NCBI RefSeq assembly: GCF_964204645.1
Contig: NC_134026.1
Location: 10,119,450-10,179,449, forward strand
DNA: 60,000 bases
Reading direction: 5' to 3'
From: Tubulanus polymorphus
Taxonomy: Eukaryota; Nemertea; Palaeonemertea; Tubulaniformes; Tubulanidae
Shown: one piece after another, positions 10,026 to 22,200 of the stretch
Position numbering within the stretch: the first letter of the stretch is position 1
How the letters are laid out: every line of letters begins with the position of its first letter
Notes under the pieces: generated by a model
Seen by the model: only the letters and a program-made list of their open reading frames with translations
Told to the model about the DNA's origin: nothing
The model's database searches: none
Program-made: the position numbers and the translations under genes

Positions 10026-12777
10026 TATATCCCTTTGTTGCATATGGGTTACAATTGTTACCTTTTTTGGGGGGCCAAAAATAATTTTCAGTGAACAGAA
10101 TATTTTGTATGCATATACATCACAATTGTGACATTTGGTAGTTTATGTATCAATGGATAGATGGCGTAGGTAGTCTACTTTGGAAATCCAAGATGGCGGC
10201 GCCCATGTTAGGAAGGTGAGTTGAAAATTCTACAAATTTAAGGTCCCCTAAAATTTTGATAAGGCCAGGAATTGTGTCAATAACCAAATAAATGTGTTAT
10301 TAGGAACACAAAGACAATGCAGAATGCATTTTATGTATATTTAAAACTAAAAATTTGAAAAGGAGCTGTTTTATGGTTTGGTCACAATTGTGTCGTTCAT
10401 GCACACGAGCCGCATTAAGTAATGGTTACAATTGTGATAGCCATGCACTAGGACTTATTGTGTATTTTCTCACCTGTATATCATTAGATTACATTCTAAA
10501 ATTAGTACTGATATGTCTCCTTTGTCCTATATAGCACACCTAGATTGAGTTTACTCTATACTATGTTGTTTATGTTCCAGATTGAGTCGTCAAAGGCAGC
10601 GCCTTTCTACAAATGATGTAGTTCAGAACATTCTCAACAGTGATGATGACGATGACGGTGATATACCGTCTGGAAGTGAAGACGAACGGTTAGAAAGTGG
10701 CTCTTCAGCTGATGAAAGATATGATAGTGATGAAGACCCTGCATATAGTGAGGATGAAAATTCTGAAGGTTCTGTCGATGGCGATGAAAGCAAAGAGACA
10801 GACGATGATAACACTGATGATGTGCCGACTCAACCCGCTAAACATGCTAGGCATGCGGCAACTTCAAACAAGTAAGTTTGAGCTTTACATGGGGCCTAAT
10901 TACAGCTAAATTTATTTTATTCTAGCCAGGGGGTATAACCTAAACTTTGACTTGTGTCTTTCAGACCGAAGAGAAAAGTTTTGAAGTGGACGCATGCCGA
11001 TATAAAAGATTCAGGTGACCTACCAGAAAATGAATTATTGCCTAGGGGTGAGATAAAAAAAACTGCGAATCAGAAATTGACTATTTCTTATTGATGTTTG
11101 GCCAGGAGGCTATAGAACTGATAACACTGGAAACTAACCGATTTAGGTTACAACAAAAAAAGGACAAAACACCAGTAATTAGTGAACAGGAGATGCGTAT
11201 AGTTCTTGGAATCGTTATTTACACGTCAGTTGTTCATTTGCCTGGTCGAAGAGATTACTGGTCACAAGATATTCAACAAGAACTTGTAAAAAATGCCATG
11301 TCGGTTAATCGTTTTGAACAAATACTTGCAGTTTTCCATGTTAGCAACAATGATTTAGAGGTGAAACATGGTCAACCCGGTTATGACAGGCTCCATAAAG
11401 TCAGGCCACTGCTGAAAATAATCCAAACAAATTTTGATAAAAATGCTGAGCCTGAAAGGTTCATGTCTGTAGATGAGCAAATTGTTCCATTCAAGGGACA
11501 CCATAGTCTCAAAGTCTATATGGAAAAAAAGCCAAAAAAATGGGGCTATAAAATAAGGGGACTAGCCGGTCAATCCAGCTATATGCACAAATTTTACATA
11601 CAGGGTGATCCCTGATTTAGAACCAGGCATAGGTAAGAGTGATGAAGTTGTTTTGAATTTGGTACATCTCCTTCGTCAAGGCACTCACATTTTCTTTGAC
11701 AACTATTTTGCATCCCCAGAACTACTCCTAGAGCTAAAACGTCGAGGCTATCATGCGACCTGTACGATGCGTAAAAATAGGCGTGCTAAATGTCCCTTAA
11801 AGAGTGAAAAGGAATTAAAAAACAGGGCGGGGGTTCCTTTGACTACCAATCAGCCTAAGGAATCGTTATAACAGCCTGGTTTGACAATAAGGTTGTTACA
11901 GTTGGTTCAAACTTGTGTTCAGTCACGCCAACCCAGTATGTACGTCGGTATAATGCCAAAGAAAAAATAAACATGTAGAAATTGAGTGCCCAAGTATTAT
12001 AAAAACCTATAACCAAAACATGGGCGGTGTTGACCGTTGTGACATGTTATTGTCTTTTTATCGGATTAGAATGAACAGCAAGAAGTGGTACAAACGCATT
12101 ATCTTCCACTTATTAGATATGAGTTGTGTAAATGCCTGGACTATTGGCAGAAAAAATGGAAGTATTCAAACCAAGAGTAACAAGTTATACAGATTCAAAC
12201 TTGCCATTGCCCACTGCCTAATTTTGGGTGTTCCCAATCCTGAACCTGTGCTGAGAATCGAATCTGAAAAGGATGTACACAGGGCAAAGTTTGTGCCTGA
12301 CCACATACGCCTTGATGGTCATGGGCATTTGCCAAAATGGTTAGCTGAGGTCCCTAAACGCTGCAAAAACCCTACTTGTAATCGATGTACCAGATTCTTC
12401 TGTATGAAATGCAACGTATATTTGTGCATCGACAAACACAGCGATTGCTTTTATGACTTCCATGTAACTAACTAAAAATGACAGTGTAGATGTAATATCA
12501 AGTATATTTTGTATATAATTGATGAACCATTATGTAAAATCTAGTTCTTGAAGCATTTTATAATAAAAGAAATAGTGTTCTGTCAGAAGTCATTTTGTTA
12601 TATTTTAGTTCTTCGTTTTCATACTGGTCACAATTGTGAGTGGACCAAAAATGCCAAAATTTATTAAATTTGAAAATTTCAAAAAGATGATCACTCTTAT
12701 GGGTCCCTAAGTAGTTTATATTCCCAATTGCAAGTGAATATCTATAGATTAAGGCCTTCATGCAACAAAGGGATATA
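10026..12777 (+). mobile_element. piggyBac-family DNA transposon, decayed
   Basis: The ends form a perfect 18-bp inverted repeat (TATATCCCTTTGTTGCAT at 10026-10043 and its complement at 12760-12777), about 2.75 kb apart, enclosing a piggyBac transposase relic. Canonical piggyBac ends start with CCC next to a TTAA target. Here the CCC is preceded by ATAT/TATA on both sides, so the flank is not TTAA. Subterminal palindromes of the type CACAATTGTG recur near both ends. Confidence 0.85.
10582..12475 (+). pseudogene. piggyBac transposase, several frameshifts
   Basis: An acidic N-terminal exon (10581-10871, rich in Asp/Glu/Ser) follows an acceptor CAG at 10578-10580 and ends at a GTAAGT donor. The next exon starts at 10965 after TTTCAG in matching phase. 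The catalytic core is recognisable: MSVDEQIVPFKG (about 11463-11500, first Asp), FFDNYFAS (about 11692-11715, second Asp) and MGGVDRCD (12020-12043, third Asp). A C-terminal Cys-rich zinc segment (CKNPTCNRC, FFCMKC, LCIDKHSDCF) runs from about 12361 to the stop at 12475. The frame changes at about 11049-11062 (A run), 11605-11612, 11830-11860 and 11965, so no full protein can be made. The enzyme normally does TTAA-directed cut-and-paste. Confidence 0.85.
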
Positions 12778-15134
12778 TTTGGAAAAAAATATTTTTCACA
12801 AAATGAAAAATATTTGAATAGAATTCATATGATATCAATTTCATTATGAAAATCACCAATTAGAGGATGGCTAAATATTGAAAGTATGTAGATCGCTTTG
12901 AATCCTAGATTTTACCATTAAAATATTCTGACCTCGATTTATAATTTTCTGTTTAGTATTTTCAGGTCACAAGAAATTACAATGTATTACAAATTCTATC
13001 AAACAGAAAACCCAGCGCTCATCTTTAGTGTAATTTCATGTCAAACGTGCATGCGCCATCAAGCAGCGTTACAGTATCACTATATAGTAGCGTTTCGTGT
13101 GTGTTTGCGTAACAGTCTAATGAATAGCACTCGCGCACACATGGATGCCTTATGCGTAAGTGAATGTTTGCTTACACTTCAATGCCAATAAAACAATCAA
13201 CAGGAATTAAAATGAAACAATACCTATGGCGAATATGTGAAATAATTATATTCTCACCAGCAATGAGCATTTGGAATTCGCATGTGTACGGCACCTAGTC
13301 CAATGAGGCACCAAGTCCAAATCCGTGCTAGGTCATTTACATCCAGAGTACAAAGTTAACAAAGGTAACAAACTCATGCTTGAGACTAACCAAGGATGGC
13401 ATCTGATCATAGGATCGCCAACACAGGATATGCGAAGGCCTTGAAGATACGTATGTTCTAAGTAGGTCTCGGAGGAAGTGGTGGGAGGAGAATTGACGAG
13501 GCTTTACTAGCGTGACGGCGGTCCTGGTGTGTATCTCAATAAGGGCTAATGGAATGCACCTCCCTGACACCTAATGAGACCTCCATGGGAATCTGGACCC
13601 TAAGCCAGCACGCTCCAGTAGGGAGGAGCGTAGGGCGAGCAAAAGTGCTCCCACCTCCTAGCCAGTCGGGGAGACTGTTAAAAAGCGGCCGCAGGGCTAC
13701 GGATTATACGTAATTCATATTTTCTATGAATTATGTATAATTCATAGAAATGATTTATCTAATAATTCATATGACTACGATTAGTACCAGCCAAAAATTG
13801 TTTCCACTGGCATTGAAACAAACGCCGCTTGCCACAGCCATTCAATGTTTGGACTTAACTGGCGGGAAAATATGTAAAAAATATGACTGACGAGTAACAG
13901 CGCTGTGTTAGAGCTATGTCGCTACACTGCTGAAGTACACATCATATTGCTGCACTACTACTCAATCTTACGGACTATGTTGGAAAAACAGCCCGGCGTG
14001 TACTGAACTACCAAGACGGCGGAAAAGAAGAGACGGAAAAACGACCATCATGTATAAATGAAGCAGTTTGAAGTTGACGAGATCTACTCGCAAAAATGCA
14101 GTCAGTCGATCCACGCCCTCTAAATCAACTGATAACGGATTAACAGATATCTGTGAAATGTCAAATGTATGTGGGAAACTGTACTTATTTTTTAGTACAA
14201 TGATTACTTTTTGATGGATTAAAGACATACTTCACCAGTTATTGTGTCAATTACAAGTACAACTTGTCCCCCTGAGTTGAATTAGAAAATTTATATTCCA
14301 CAATGATAGACAATACAGAGGACCAGTCAGTTACCAAAACATGGATTTCCCATAGACACATGAGAATGACAGCTTCAATGGCCAAAGTGGCTGGTCTTCT
14401 GCTGTCTTGAAAAATAAATTTAAAAATCGTGAAAAATAAACGTGCAGACAGTTGAGAAATGTCAGTGTGACGACCTCTTGCATTGCTGCTCAAAACCCGT
14501 TGCGGTAAGGTCAGAAGACACTGTCCGTTGGCTACCACGTAAAATAGTGACTTACGTCGGCAATATCTGATGTCTTCTGAAGATGACCCGGTGGAAAATA
14601 ATAAACAGCAAGAGCAGATTCAAAGTGACGATGAAGGTATTTATTCAGCCTAGTCACGCAACAACCACGCGTATTGTACGATACAACTTTGGAACTTTAT
14701 TGAATTTGGAAATCTTATATGTTATGTTTAACATAAGGATCAATAAAGAATTGAATCGAATTGAAATTGGTATGTCAATCAAACATTTCCATTGGCTACA
14801 GGGGGAAATACGATATTAAACAGCATTTTGTCTTAGTCAAAAGCATAAAAACTGCCACTACTAAAACTACCAGTAACAAGACAATGACAAGTTTCTTAAT
14901 TTCTGGCTTTCGTGGGGCATTTACTTATTATCCTTGAAAAATAAAGGTTCTTATTTTTAGACATTTAAGTTCTTGAAAATACAGGAAAATCATCAGAATT
15001 TTGGGGGGTTGGCACCTCTGAATATACATGGTAGTTGGTTCTCCACAATGACTCAATTAGACACTCTCCAGGTGTGTGGTGTGAACCTGGATGCTAAACA
15101 ATTCCATTTATTACATACACTGTGTATGAAGTTT
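12778..15134. other. no gene recognised
   Basis: About 2.4 kb without a supported coding exon. Open frames here are short and lack domains. A perfect hairpin lies at 13721-13750. At about 14690-14770 a sequence ending in ATCAATAAAGAATTGAAT followed by GAATTGAAATTG resembles the 3' tail of a LINE. Confidence 0.5.
13721..13750. repeat. perfect 14-bp hairpin
   Basis: Arms TTTCTATGAATTAT (13721-13734) and ATAATTCATAGAAA (13737-13750) are exact complements around a GT loop. No adjacent gene explains it. Confidence 0.6.
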
Positions 15135-15345
15135 CAGGGGCGGATCTAGGATTTTCCATGGGGGAGTGTCCAATGAGAAAAAGGGGCATTTTCTACGAAA
15201 CACCACGTACTCCGGAGACTTCTACACCATTTTAGCGTTGTTTTCATTTCCCTGAATACATAAAACTCGGAATGGAATCATAAAACCTGGAATCTTAAGT
15301 TAAAACCCGGAATCGTAAAATAAAACCCGGAATCGCACGCACCTG
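15135..15345 (+). repeat. left terminal inverted repeat with four 20-bp-spaced motifs
   Basis: TAAAACCCGGAAT-type motifs start at 15261, 15281, 15301 and 15321, exactly 20 bp apart, about two helical turns. The second and first have one change each (TAAAACCTGGAAT, TAAAACTCGGAAT). Such iterons near transposon ends usually bind transposase. Confidence 0.75.
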
Positions 15346-16200
15346 TGGATATAATTAATGCTCCCCTGAAATTCTCGAGATTGCGGACTCCAGCTCATGC
15401 GAAGTCCCGGCCCGGTGACAAAAAAAATTTAATACATCTGACACGATACAATTTTACGAAATAGTATAGCGCACGTTTTGTGGATCGTTTTTTATACTTT
15501 TTTACACGTTGATTCTCAAAAATTGCATAATTTCGTATATGTAAGTATGTCTTTACACCTGATAATATATAAATCATATGATCATGGTCTCAGGTCTACC
15601 CGCCCGTTAATAAAAAAATGGGCTAATCAATGGTTGATCAATAATGATTCATATTCAATCAATGTTGATTGATATTGATTGTTGATTTAACAAATAAGGA
15701 CGAAAGGTACCGGTACTTTATAAGACAAGTTTATGAATATAAATGAATGTTTGGTAGAATTTATGAAGAATTGAATGAGGCATGGTGATCATACGGTACC
15801 TGGTCTGGGATGACAGGTGGGGTACCGATTTAACTCGTTTCATGCTATGACTTATATATAGGCCTATGAGTAGTTACAACCAACCACCCGATGCAAAAAC
15901 AGCCCTACCATACCCTTTTTGAGTATCATAATGGGCTGTTAAGGACCATATCTGAATACAGAGATGGTAGAACCTAGATAGGCCTACAAGACGCGGTAGC
16001 GGGATGCTATATCACTGAAAATTTTCTAAGTCCTGTGAATCATCATTTTTTTCCTTAAATAGAAAAATAAATTCGACGCAAAAAGCTTTATTTTTATAGA
16101 TTCAAATTCAAACTACGTTTTCTTACTCCAAAGAACTTTTTTTCAGGCCTAGGCCTACCAGTATTTTTGCTATGTTGTGCTCTATGATACAATTAAATCA

Positions 16201-16229
16201 TAATATATTATTTCTTTCAGAAATTCAGG
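16201..16229 (+). other. acceptor and 5' leader of the fusion gene
   Basis: TTTCTTTCAG at 16211-16220 is a strong 3' splice site nine bases before the first ATG, so at least one untranslated exon should lie upstream, inside or near the left end. Two ATGs are in tandem (16230 and 16233). Confidence 0.55.
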
Positions 16230-19200
16230 ATGATGGAGTCTCCGATACCATTATTCAACTATAACAGCTCTAGCTGTTACCTAAATTCGATTGTGCAGTG
16301 CCTACGGGGCTTAACTGAATTTCGAAACAAGATTACCCAACATACTTTTGTGAATGAGTGTAAGTTATAAAACGTGAACCTAACCCTCCTTGGAGCTTGA
16401 TAACCAGTTTAGGCCCCATAAAAAGACATACTTAACTATAAACCATACAGATCTATTTCTTTGTTGCAGGTTTTAAAGATACGTGTTATAGGTGCATGCT
16501 TGGAAATGCCTTTGAGGGCAATAATGATGAGTTGTTTATTCATATAGAAGGTAATTTAAACTTAATATGCAACAAGTTTAGCTCTATCACAAATTAAAAT
16601 GGCCCCTGTTTGCAAAAATAAAAATCCAATGTGCCACATTTCATAAGCTTAAATTTTTGCCTGTATTAGTGTGTGAACACTTCCGGTCATATGTTTCAGA
16701 TATTATCCCAGATGGTGACCAATTCCATCAACAAGACGCTGAGGAGTTTTTTCAGGGACTAATGAAAAAACTGAAAGAAGAGGATCCGTAAGTTTGATGA
16801 GGTTTTATGGATTCAGTTTTTACATTGAAAAATCACTACACCTACATTATTTCTGGTCCAGATAAGGGAATGTGTATAAACGAGGCAAGCCCTTTCTTAC
16901 CTATGCTTTGCTATTACCACACTAACCTACCTGTTCCTAAAAATTAAATTTTCTGAAATAAACTGAATAAACTGTTTTTTCCCATTTTAGACTGAATATC
17001 TTGTGGCTCTATTAATTGATTCAGAAATGCATGTATAATCTTTAATGCCTATTGCAGGTCATTATTTGAAATGTTCCTAACCAACTGGCGACAAATCAGT
17101 AAGTTTTAAATGTAATATAACATGACTTCATCACAATACTGGAAGAATGTTTTAACAATTCATTTTTTGTAACTTAACATTGATCATGGATTATTTCTAG
17201 CATCCTGTGATCAGTGTGGGGAGAAGTCTGTAATACATGACGGCTCGAATATAGTTTCTCTGCCTTGCTTGGTGAGTTTTCATATTAAAATACAAGTATT
17301 TTGTTTTTCTTTTATATGTTTTTATTATACAGTTGGCCTACATAAATATGACCTAAGCATGACCCTATGAAATTCCTAACAGTCATAGGTCATATCTTTT
17401 ATCCATTGGTTTGGGTTTGATAAATGATAGTTGTTGGTCTTTTCGGCTAGCCCATGGAAGTAGAAAGAAATTACTGACTACCCTAACATAATATACACAA
17501 ACATGATTTTGCATTTTTTAAAGGATTATACAAATGGCACTTCTATTACTGATGTGCCTCAGGCACTGAAACTGTTTGGAGCGAAGGAGAGGTTGAATTT
17601 CAATTGTTGCCAGTAAGTTGAACAGAACCTCCATGTAGATTAAAGATCAATTGGAGTAAGTCCCCAAAAATCCCTCGCTTTTGATGAAGTTATTCCTATG
17701 TTCAATTAATTTCAGGTGTGATTCCAAGACAGCAGTTCAAAGCAGACAGTTTATTGGAGGCGAGAAATATTTAGTCCTACATTTAAAGAGGTAACTGAAG
17801 TTCTATATCTTTTCTATATCTTTAGGACAAAAAAAACTACATGAATGTTCAAATGAAAAGTACATATCATGCACTGACATCCTGGATTTTGATGTGCTTG
17901 CCTACACAAGTTAGGTGGAAAATCATACGAAATATTATATTTTTAGGAAACTGAGGAGATAGTATGTATTCTTATTCTTGCTTTCACTTTGTGTGTGGTC
18001 ACCAACTTAAATGTTGTATATAGTGGTTTATTATATACCGTATATATTATAGTACTCCTTTCTGGAAGAGTAATTGATCAATGAAATGAATTGTGTTACC
18101 TACACTGTGGCTAACTTTGCTTAATGGTTATGAACTGATTTACAGTAGTTTTCTGATGAGGAGTGAGTGCTGCTTATAGGCTAATATGATTGAAATAATT
18201 GTAACAGGGGAATATATTTTGTGTTTTATGTAATGTAATCATTATCATTTAATAATAATATTTTATATGTTTTGCACTTAGTGGCTTAATGTAATCCGCA
18301 CCTATCTACAAAATGATTTTGTAGCGCTTCCATAACTGGCTGGTGTTCATCATAATATGATAACTTTTACATGAAAATACAACTGAAAATCATATATACA
18401 TAAACATAATATATACATAAATATACATAAACATATACATAATAGATGTATATTAATTATATGGTATTCTATCGTATTATTTTCTGCTTGCTATGCTTTA
18501 TGATTATATTATTAATATGCCAAACAGCTCCCCGGTCCCGGAGTTCACCAATGAGAAATCATAATTTTGTGATGCTGCAAAATGTAACTAAACCACTAGT
18601 GTATACGTGCACAGATAATATGTGGACGATGTATCTAGATGAAGCTCTATTAATTTATGGGACTTACATTGGAACTAGCTTCATTTTAAATGTGCATCAA
18701 TTATTTTATCATATTACTATTTACTTTCAGGTACACATTTGATGTCTCTTCAAGATCGCCTATTAGGTTAGGACATAGTATCTACCCTCCAGTTGGCTTA
18801 GAAGCTAGAATCGGGGAAAGTTTAGTAAGTTTCTGTACACTCATACTCAATTTTCTAGAAACACATATGCCCGTTTAAACTAAATAACTGTGCTGTGCCC
18901 CCGGTCATGGAATTAGGGTTGAAAATGTCATGAAGACCATGAACCCAGAAAGCCGGATCATTCCCATTGCACATACAGCATTTTATAAATAAAGAAAAAA
19001 ATTTCAGAAGAGATATAAATTGAAGAGTGTCGCACTCCATGACGGTCAATCAACAAAGTCTGGCCATTATCGAACAGTGGTGGAATATAATGGCCGCTGG
19101 TTCACAGCTGATGATGAACAGGTATTTATCCATATCTTTCAACATTCATCTTTCCAACATTTACCACAGTTAATATTCTAGTATTCAACCACATTTTGAA

Positions 19201-22200
19201 TTGTAATGAAAGAAACTTAAAGTTGAGTAACTTTCAATCGGCTCAGCACCACTGATGACAATACTACTAGTGTATACACCCACAATGTAGATTCAAAAAA
19301 CAGTAACTATTGTTTTTATTCTGGCGTTTGAAGTAATAACTTAATTTTGTTCCCACTGTCTGGATATAGAAAATAACCAACAACATATACCTCGAGGATT
19401 CTAATCCAATTACTCGCTTGACAGGATCAGTATGGGTTAAACGTTCGGTCATTGTGCGCATCAATAATTTTGCGAGATTATACTATTTTAGGTGGATTTG
19501 GTTGATATGAGAAAAATGGACATCTCGAAAGAATCATTCCTTCTTTTTTATGTAGTGCATAATGTAAGTGTACCAAGTTTCGTAGTTAGTTAACTAATAA
19601 ACAGCGTTGATATTTAGTTCTGTCTGTTTATTACCGATGTTGTCTTGAAAGAAGCGTTTTCAGCCACGTAGAACCTGTTTCAATTCATTAGCTCACTTTT
19701 GTTGATTTAAAAAGTGTTAGCCAATCGCTTAATAAAGTCGTTTAATTTTAACAGGATAGTGATCCATCTGGTATAGAATATACCAAGGTTCGGGCTCAAG
19801 AGTCTACATATCTGGTCAGTAATAACTCCGACGATCAAGCTCCAGATGTCTCTGGTATCAACGTGGAGTCCGAAGATTTGGACATAAACATCAGAAAACG
19901 AAATGTGAGTTTCTATTAATGGTTCATTCTGTTAATAAACGGTTATAGATCAAATGAAAATTGTAGATATGTAGTAGGCCAGTCCTAAAGGACCCCCTAT
20001 GTCACCTTATGGTCTGATTTAGGTGCAGTCAACTATGGCTCCTCACCGAAATCTGATGATGATTAAAGCAAAGGAGTCACTAAATTAGCTGGCTGACTAC
20101 ACCTATGATAGAACGCTGTAGAAGACAATTTTTATCTGATTGTAGTAATATAATATGCTAAACTAAATTCATTTCAGTATTCATCATTACAAGATAAGAG
20201 AAAAATCTATAATAAAAAGCAGAAAACAGGAAAAGGGAACAAGTAAGTATTTGAATCAGGTACAGATCTAGCCTGAAGTAGTTACGGTAGTACATATGTT
20301 TATTTATCAATGTTACTAGATCAATTTGAAAGGCACCCATGAAAGCCAACAGCTTGTTGCAAGAGTCACTTTGAACACCCACACAATCAAAACATTCGCA
20401 CTCAACAATCTCATTACAATCAAATACAGTAGAGTCCAGCAAACTCAATTATTGTGCAAACTTGAATAGATTCGTAAAACATTTAAACATATAATTATTA
20501 TTCTACCATAAAATCAGCTAACTCGAATGAAAACCGTATGTACAAATTGATTCAAGTTAAGCTGAATCTTCTGTAGTTACATTGAAAAAGTAAAATTTTG
20601 CATTATGAAAAATTTAAATTATTTCAGTGGAGGTCGATTTAGATGCAAGATGTGCAGCTTTGTGTGTGCCACTCGCCAGGAAATGACAGATCATCAGGTG
20701 ACCCACTTAGACTATTACATGGAAGAACTGCCGGGGAAAGGTAAGATTTTGAAGTATGCGTCAATTCATCTGTCTTTCCGACAGTACGATATTTTCAGCA
20801 TGCCATCATTGGTATGTACATGTTTCTTCCAGAGACACTACAAATTTATATTTATATTTATTTATATTTGAGCTGTCAATATCTATAATACCAGTACCGT
20901 ACATCTCTTTTTGTTGTTTCGCAGTGATGTTCAAGCTTCAGAATTGTCTCGTGAACTCAGAGAAAATTCTGTCTCAACAAAATGCACTGATATGGTAAGA
21001 TTATCGGACTCATCCAAGCGTGACACCATAATTATATCTGACTCTGATGATGGCAACTCGATTTCAGGGTAGGTGTATGTGTATTAACGTGACTGTTTTC
21101 TGTTTATTGGTGAAACCATATATATTTCCCCAAAAAAATTGGCTGTGGTAACAGTGGCTGTAACCAGTGAACAATACAGTATAATTATGCATTATTTTAA
21201 CCAATAATCTTGCCGAAATCATGATAGTCATGCAGTATGTTGTATTATTTATTCCATCCAGGTTGAGTTCAGTCAATCTGTTACCCAATTATAACTCTTT
21301 GATTCCACACATTTTTATTGCCTTCCTCAAATCTTTGACACCTAGTACTTAATGTAACACTTTTTTTTCAAGATGTTCACCAGTTATTCATGTCATATCA
21401 GATGTTGAACAAGATTCAAATGAAGATGACAGTAGTGCAAACGACCAGGTATGTTTCGTTTCTGAATCGTTATGACTTATTTCTACTGAACTCAAATATT
21501 TTTCCTTCACTAGGCTGAATATATTCAATCAATTCCCTACTAGTCCTTCAATTCCAAATGCTATGAATTTTCTATGGAACCTCCAATTAGAGGGCTGTTT
21601 TTCTCATTTGCCCTGTCGTTGGGACTGTTATATCTTCAAATTGATATGAATTTGCTATGAATGTTCTCTAGGGGCAACCCCTGTGGGTGGGACTTATTTC
21701 TTCACATTGATATGGATCAAGGCCATCTAACAAGCAGCGGAGCTATATCACGCGATAGACTGCTTGTTGTTTTATAAATTTTTTTCTTTTCAGACATACC
21801 GGTATTACAAGGGTGATGAACAGTTACCAATATTTTTGGATGGTAAGAAAGACCACACAATCAATGAAATGTTCTTCGCCATAAGAAAAGCGAAAGAAAA
21901 GTGTAAAAAAGTGCCAGTCAATATTTGTCACAGTGTGTTCTTCCTTATTGATTTGGAGAATGTACCTTTGAAAGAATTAAAATGTGACAGCAATGGTGTT
22001 TACGAACATAAAGGCAAGTCTACAATGACAGTCAGAAAACAAGTTGATACTATCACTATAACGTCTAAAAGAAAATTACCTTTGGGTAGCTCTGGCGACA
22101 ATTACCATATTGTCCGTATTTATTATAGACATGCCGACTATCCTGATTTTTCTAGGAAAATTGTTTATTTTGTCAACAATCAGGGAAAGACTGTAAATGA

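Noticed and set aside
18446-18742. 98-codon frame inside an intron of the fusion gene
   Set aside because: Hydrophobic AT-driven translation that runs into the acceptor of the exon at 18731, with no independent support.
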